From Verrucomicrobiota bacterium (GTDB lineage Bacteria > Verrucomicrobiota > Verrucomicrobiia > Verrucomicrobiales > Verrucomicrobiaceae), in assembly GCA_025360015.1 (NCBI GenBank), contig JANYCZ010000004.1, positions 1 to 64,000 of the forward strand: a DNA stretch of 64,000 bases, written 5' to 3'. The position numbers were made by a program, and so were the translations under genes. The notes under the pieces are model-generated. The model did not search any database, was not told the DNA's origin, and saw nothing but the letters and a program-made list of their open reading frames with translations. Below, one piece after another: positions 60,061-64,000 of this stretch; position 1 is the stretch's first letter, and every line of letters starts with the position of its first letter.

Positions 60061-63000
60061 ATGTTTTCGAAGGTCTTGCAGCGGCCGGCTCTGGCCATCG
60101 TGATCTCGTTGCTCATCCTGTTTCTGGGCGGGCTCTCCATCTTCCGGCTGCCCATCTCGCAGTTTCCGAATGTCGCGCCTGTGGTGGTGATGGTGAACAT
60201 CACCTACCCCGGGGCGAGCGCGAAGGTGCTGGAGGAGAGCGTGCTGGTGCTGCTGGACCAGGCGATCAACGGCGTGCAGGACATGAAGTACATGATGTCC
60301 GACGCCACCAGCGCCGGCGAGGCGACGATCCAGGTGGTCTTCCATCTGGGCACGGACCCGAATGATGCGACGGTGAACGTGCTGAACCGCGTGAACCAAG
60401 TGAAAAACCAGCTCCCGCCGCTGGTGCAGCGGGAGGGCATCATCGTAAATAACGTGAGCCCAAACATGCTCATGTATGTGAACTTGTACAGCACGGACAA
60501 GAACGCGGACATGCAGTTCCTGTTCAACTACGGCTATGTGCAGCTCCAGCCGGAGCTCAGCCGCATCCGCGGTGTGGGGCAGGTGCGCATCCTCGGCACG
60601 CGCAACTATGCCATGCGCGTCTGGCTGAAGCCCGACCGCATGCGCGCCTACAATGTGTCCACGGAAGATGTGATGAAGGCGCTGGAGGAGCAGAGCGTGA
60701 TCGGTACGCCGGGGCGGCTGGGGCGTGCGGATGCGCAGAGATCCCAGGCGCTGGAGTACGTGCTGACTTACAAAGGGCGCTACAACACGCAGGAGCAGTA
60801 TGAAAAGGTCATCCTCCGCGCGACGGAGAAGGGCGAGATCCTGCACCTGGGGGACGTAGCGCGTGTGGAACTGGGCAGCGAATTTTACGATCTGTATTCG
60901 GACATTGATGGCAACCCCTCGGCGGCCATCGTCATCAAGCAGAGCTACAAGAGCAACGCGCATGAGGTGATCAAGCTGATCAAGGCGCGGCTGGAGGAGA
61001 TGAAGCGCAAGAGCTTCCCCGCAGGCATGGACTACGAGATCAGCTACGATGTGTCCGATTTCCTCGATGCGTCGATTGAGAAGGTGCTGCACACGCTGCT
61101 GGAGGCCTTCATTCTCGTCGCGCTGGTGGTCTTCGTGTTTCTCGGGGACTGGCGCAGCACGCTCATTCCCACGCTCGCCGTGCCGGTGTCGCTGGTGGGT
61201 GCGTTCTTCCTCATGCAGATGTGCGGGGTGAGCATCAATCTCATCACTCTCTTTGCCCTCGTGCTGGCGATTGGCATCGTGGTGGATGACCCCATCGTGG
61301 TGGTGGAGGCGGTGCATGCGAAGATGCACGGGACCAAGCTCACGCCGTATGAGGCCACGCAAAAAGTGCTGGTGGAGATCGCCGGCGCGGTGATCGCCAT
61401 CACGCTGGTGATGACGGCGGTGTTTGTGCCGGTGACGTTTATGTCCGGCCCGGTGGGGGTGTTTTACCGCGAGTTTTCCATCACCATGGCCTCGGCCATC
61501 ATCCTTTCCGGCATCATGGCGCTCACGCTCACGCCGGTGCTCTGCGCCATGCTGCTGCGGCGGCCGGAGGAGGAGCATGCGCACAAGCACAAACGGCGCG
61601 GGCCGGTGGCGTGGCTGCTGGGGCACTTCAACAGCGCCTTTGAAAAATTCACGAATGTGTACGTGGGCCTGCTGAAGAAGATCGTGCACCGCAAGAGCAT
61701 CACCCTCGGCATCCTGGTCCTGGCGGGCGCGGCCATCTATGTGGTGAATCAGGAGATCTCGCCGGGGTTCATCCCGGCAGAAGACCAGGGGATGATCTAC
61801 GCCATCCTGCAGACGCCGCCGGGCTCCACGCTGGAGCGCACCTTTGCCAAGTCGCTGGAGCTGGAGAAGATCGCCAAGCAGATCCCGGGCGTGCAGTCCA
61901 TCTCCTCACTGGCGGGGTATGAAGTGCTCACGGAGGGGCGCGGCTCGAATGCCGGCACGTGTTTGATCAACCTCAAAAACTGGTCCGAGCGCAAGCTGAA
62001 CTCGCACCAGATCATCGCGGAGCTGGAGAAAAAATGCCGCGCCATCTCGGGGGTGAAGCTGGAGTTTTACGAACCGCCGGCGGTGCCCGGCTACGGCGCG
62101 GCGGGCGGCTTCTCCCTGCGGCTGCTGGACAAGACCAGCAGCGGCAACTACGACCGCCTGCAGGTGGTGAATGATGAATTCATGGAGGCGCTGAAGAAGC
62201 GCAAGGAATTGCACGGCCTGTTCAGCTTTTTCAGCGCGAACTACCCGCAGATCGACATCGAGATCGACAACCAGATGGCCATGCAGAAAGGCGTCTCCAT
62301 CAAGACCGCCATGGAAAGCCTCGCCATCCTGGTGGCGAGCACGTATGAGCAGGGCTTCGTCAGGTTTGGCCGCTTCTGGAAGCTGTATGTGCAGGCCGAC
62401 CCGCGCTACCGCGAGATGCCGAAGGATCTGCAGGAAATGTACGTGGGCAATGACAAGGGGGAGATGGTGCCCTTCTCGGAATTTGTGGTCTTGAAGCAGA
62501 AGCAGGGGCTCAATGAGATCACCCGCTACAATGCCTACCCGGCCCCCTCCATCCAGGGTGCGCCCGCAGATGGGTACAGCAGCGGCGATGCGATCAAGGC
62601 CGTGCAGGAAGTGGCGGAAAAGACCCTGCCACGCGGCTTTGACATCGGCTGGGCCGGGCTCGCCTTTGATGAAGAGGCGCGCGGGGATGAGGCGGTGTAC
62701 ATTTTCATCGTGGTGCTGATGTTTGTGTACCTCGTGCTCGTCGGCCAGTATGAAAGCTTTCTGCTGCCGCTCGCCGTCATTCTCTCCCTGCCCATCGGCG
62801 TGATGGGCTCGTTTGTGATGCTGCACACCTTTGGTCTGGACAACGACATCTACGCCCAGGTGGGCCTCATCATGCTGGTCGGGCTGCTGGGGAAGAACGC
62901 CATCCTGATCGTGGAATTTGCCACGCAGAAGCATCAGCAGGGACTCACCATTCTGGAGGCGGCCATCGAAGGCGCACGCGTGCGCTTCCGGCCCATTTTG

Positions 63001-63264
63001 ATGACCTCCTTCGCCTTCATCGCCGGGATGATCCCCCTGCTGCGCGCCTCCGGTGCGGGTGCCATCGCCAACAAGACCATCGGCGCCTCCGCCGCCGGCG
63101 GCATGCTGCTGGGCACCCTCGTCGGCCTGCTGGTCATCCCCGGCCTCTACTACCTCTTCGCCACCCTGTCCGACCGCCGCAAGCTGCTGCCCGATGAACG
63201 CAACATGCCCCTGAGCGAAGTGAAGAACCAGGGCAGCGGCGAGAGCGGTGTGGTGGAGATGTGA
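60061..63264 (+). CDS. RND efflux pump (AcrB/HAE1 family)
   Basis: A 1067-residue inner membrane RND transporter of normal length. The N-terminus MFSKVLQRPALAIVISLLILFLGG is TM1, followed by LPISQFPNVAPVVVMV and YPGASAKVLEESV, conserved in HAE1 pumps. The proton-relay aspartates Asp409 and Asp410 are present in TM4 (LAIGIVVDDPIVVVEAVHA), matching Asp407/408 of AcrB. The second half repeats the fold, with VGQYESFLLPLAVILSLPIGVMGSF and GLLGKNAILIVEFA. Substrates are probably drugs, bile-like or hydrophobic compounds. No TolC-like channel gene follows, so an outer membrane channel encoded elsewhere must complete the pump. Confidence 0.95.
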   Translation: MFSKVLQRPALAIVISLLILFLGGLSIFRLPISQFPNVAPVVVMVNITYPGASAKVLEESVLVLLDQAINGVQDMKYMMSDATSAGEATIQVVFHLGTDPNDATVNVLNRVNQVKNQLPPLVQREGIIVNNVSPNMLMYVNLYSTDKNADMQFLFNYGYVQLQPELSRIRGVGQVRILGTRNYAMRVWLKPDRMRAYNVSTEDVMKALEEQSVIGTPGRLGRADAQRSQALEYVLTYKGRYNTQEQYEKVILRATEKGEILHLGDVARVELGSEFYDLYSDIDGNPSAAIVIKQSYKSNAHEVIKLIKARLEEMKRKSFPAGMDYEISYDVSDFLDASIEKVLHTLLEAFILVALVVFVFLGDWRSTLIPTLAVPVSLVGAFFLMQMCGVSINLITLFALVLAIGIVVDDPIVVVEAVHAKMHGTKLTPYEATQKVLVEIAGAVIAITLVMTAVFVPVTFMSGPVGVFYREFSITMASAIILSGIMALTLTPVLCAMLLRRPEEEHAHKHKRRGPVAWLLGHFNSAFEKFTNVYVGLLKKIVHRKSITLGILVLAGAAIYVVNQEISPGFIPAEDQGMIYAILQTPPGSTLERTFAKSLELEKIAKQIPGVQSISSLAGYEVLTEGRGSNAGTCLINLKNWSERKLNSHQIIAELEKKCRAISGVKLEFYEPPAVPGYGAAGGFSLRLLDKTSSGNYDRLQVVNDEFMEALKKRKELHGLFSFFSANYPQIDIEIDNQMAMQKGVSIKTAMESLAILVASTYEQGFVRFGRFWKLYVQADPRYREMPKDLQEMYVGNDKGEMVPFSEFVVLKQKQGLNEITRYNAYPAPSIQGAPADGYSSGDAIKAVQEVAEKTLPRGFDIGWAGLAFDEEARGDEAVYIFIVVLMFVYLVLVGQYESFLLPLAVILSLPIGVMGSFVMLHTFGLDNDIYAQVGLIMLVGLLGKNAILIVEFATQKHQQGLTILEAAIEGARVRFRPILMTSFAFIAGMIPLLRASGAGAIANKTIGASAAGGMLLGTLVGLLVIPGLYYLFATLSDRRKLLPDERNMPLSEVKNQGSGESGVVEM

Positions 63265-63845
63265 GGAGGGGCGGGATTCGCAGGCCTAACCGCGTTCGCA
63301 GTTCTTGGTGCGAACTCCACGGTCAATCGTACTCCTACTCCTACTCGTCCTTGAACACAGCGTGTGGCTAGTACCGCAGGCTTATGGAAGCCCATCAAAC
63401 ATAGCTTTCATGCGGAGCCACCTTTCGAATAGTTCCTCCGCAGTGTAGCGCTTCGTGGTAGCGCTCACCAACCGATCTAAAACCTCAATGACGGGTCGCG
63501 CGCATGCGATGGCATGAGCCTTCTCACCGGCACTTGATTCAGACTCCGTGTCTTCAGTGTCTTCCGGTTGATCCACTCTCTGGCGAATGACCTCAAAATC
63601 ACCAACGCATTCACCACAGAGACACGATGACCTCAACGCCACCGAAGAAAAATCCCGGTTGGTGTCTCTGTGTCCATCGTGCCTCAGTGATTCAAAGAAA
63701 GGCTGCTGGTTTGCCTGCCAAACTTCTTTCGTCCGCAGCGCTGCTTGAGTCGTACTGATTCTGTTTTTGAAATGGAGTTGTTCTACCCGATCCTCTGACA
63801 ACACTGAACCTTGAACCTTGAATTTCCAGAGGTCGATCTGAGAGC
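63265..63845. other. Intergenic region before dinB
   Basis: Apart from the doubtful minus-strand frame, this stretch has sequence typical of non-coding DNA: the phrase caccacagagacac at about 63611, and a short direct repeat CTTGAAC/CTTGAAT around 63810-63825. No LexA-type box that I can confirm precedes dinB. Confidence 0.35.
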
Positions 63846-63852
63846 ATGCCAC
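63382..63852 (-). CDS. Doubtful hypothetical protein or gene remnant
   Basis: A 156-codon minus-strand frame. Its last about 75 residues ([55 protein letters not shown]) read like a real helical protein end. The first half reads like translated non-coding DNA ([20 protein letters not shown]). The assigned start overlaps the dinB ATG region by 7 bases on the opposite strand. It may be a truncated gene fused by chance to upstream open sequence. I recognise no family. Confidence 0.3.
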   Translation of the reverse strand: MACSQIDLWKFKVQGSVLSEDRVEQLHFKNRISTTQAALRTKEVWQANQQPFFESLRHDGHRDTNRDFSSVALRSSCLCGECVGDFEVIRQRVDQPEDTEDTESESSAGEKAHAIACARPVIEVLDRLVSATTKRYTAEELFERWLRMKAMFDGLP

Positions 63853-64000
63853 GCGTGATCATGCACATGGACATGGATGCCTTCTTTGCATCCGTGGAGC
63901 AGCGGGACAATCCGGCGTACCGGGGGAAGCCCGTCATCGTGGGGTCGCCGCCGGATCAGCGGGGCGTGGTGTGTGCGGCCAGCTATGAGGCGCGGAAGTT
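63846..64000 (+). CDS. dinB: DNA polymerase IV, N-terminal fragment (runs off right edge)
   Basis: The first 51 codons are in the window: [20 protein letters not shown], then [14 protein letters not shown] and [12 protein letters not shown]. The [11 protein letters not shown] motif carries the catalytic metal-binding Asp of Y-family polymerases, and PVxVG and the Ser-Tyr-Glu-Ala-Arg stretch are the next conserved elements of DinB. A shorter start at 63861 (MHMDMDAFF) is also possible. The enzyme performs translesion synthesis; the rest of the gene lies beyond the window. Confidence 0.95.
   Translation, partial: MPRVIMHMDMDAFFASVEQRDNPAYRGKPVIVGSPPDQRGVVCAASYEARK

Noticed and set aside
59959..61689. 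Minus-strand 576-codon frame opposite the RND pump
   Set aside because: His/Arg-rich shadow in a high-GC gene; the RND pump is complete with proton-relay residues.

Overview
The window looks like chromosomal DNA of a Gram-negative, high-GC bacterium, most likely a member of the Verrucomicrobiota close to Verrucomicrobiaceae/Prosthecobacter-type organisms. This is an inference. It rests on the giant PEP-CTERM protein built of autotransporter-associated beta-strand repeats, the near absence of clear Shine-Dalgarno sites, the stressosome genes and the Lol/RND-type envelope genes. I see no rRNA, tRNA, CRISPR array, insertion sequence or phage integrase. The tail-collar proteins stand without other phage genes.

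Layout. (1) 1-8666, minus strand: a four-gene run of three phage-tail-collar (MdpB-type) proteins followed by a very large secreted protein that leaves the window at the left edge. It carries a conserved-repeat (DUF11-like) and Ig-like head, a parallel beta-helix, an embedded zinc-metallopeptidase domain (HExxHxxGxxD), six TIG-like repeats and at least five 104-residue Ig-like repeats. (2) 8.8-10.2 kb: DUF6916-type protein, GNAT acetyltransferase and a second DUF6916 protein, probably functionally tied to the collar genes. (3) 10.3-14.6 kb: the C-terminal remnant of a cysteine desulfurase, a rhodanese, a lipoprotein amidase, a TPR protein, an extragenic palindrome, and a cupredoxin-like protein with a strong terminator. 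(4) 14.6-19.6 kb, minus strand: a stressosome operon rsbR-rsbS-rsbT-(RsbT/RsbX-like fusion)-hybrid histidine kinase, with overlapping or closely spaced genes. (5) 19.9-34.7 kb: asparagine synthetase divergent from a biosynthetic operon. That operon holds a single-module fully reducing C-methylating type I PKS, a free-standing condensation domain, a fatty-acid-type desaturase, a LolD/LolC-like ABC exporter and a LolA-like periplasmic carrier. (6) 35.1-57.0 kb, minus strand: one uninterrupted 7269-codon gene for a PEP-CTERM surface protein. (7) 57.6-63.3 kb: an LpxH-like phosphoesterase, then an RND efflux adaptor and pump. (8) Right edge: the start of DNA polymerase IV (dinB).

The likeliest new biology is the PKS-condensation-desaturase-Lol-type export operon. 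The gene order predicts a reduced, methylated, probably desaturated polyketide chain that is joined to an acceptor by the condensation enzyme and handed to the outer envelope by a dedicated Lol-like route. The collar/DUF6916/GNAT/giant adhesin set and the stressosome whose operon ends in a hybrid kinase rather than a sigma factor are next. All functional statements are homology readings made by eye, without database searches.
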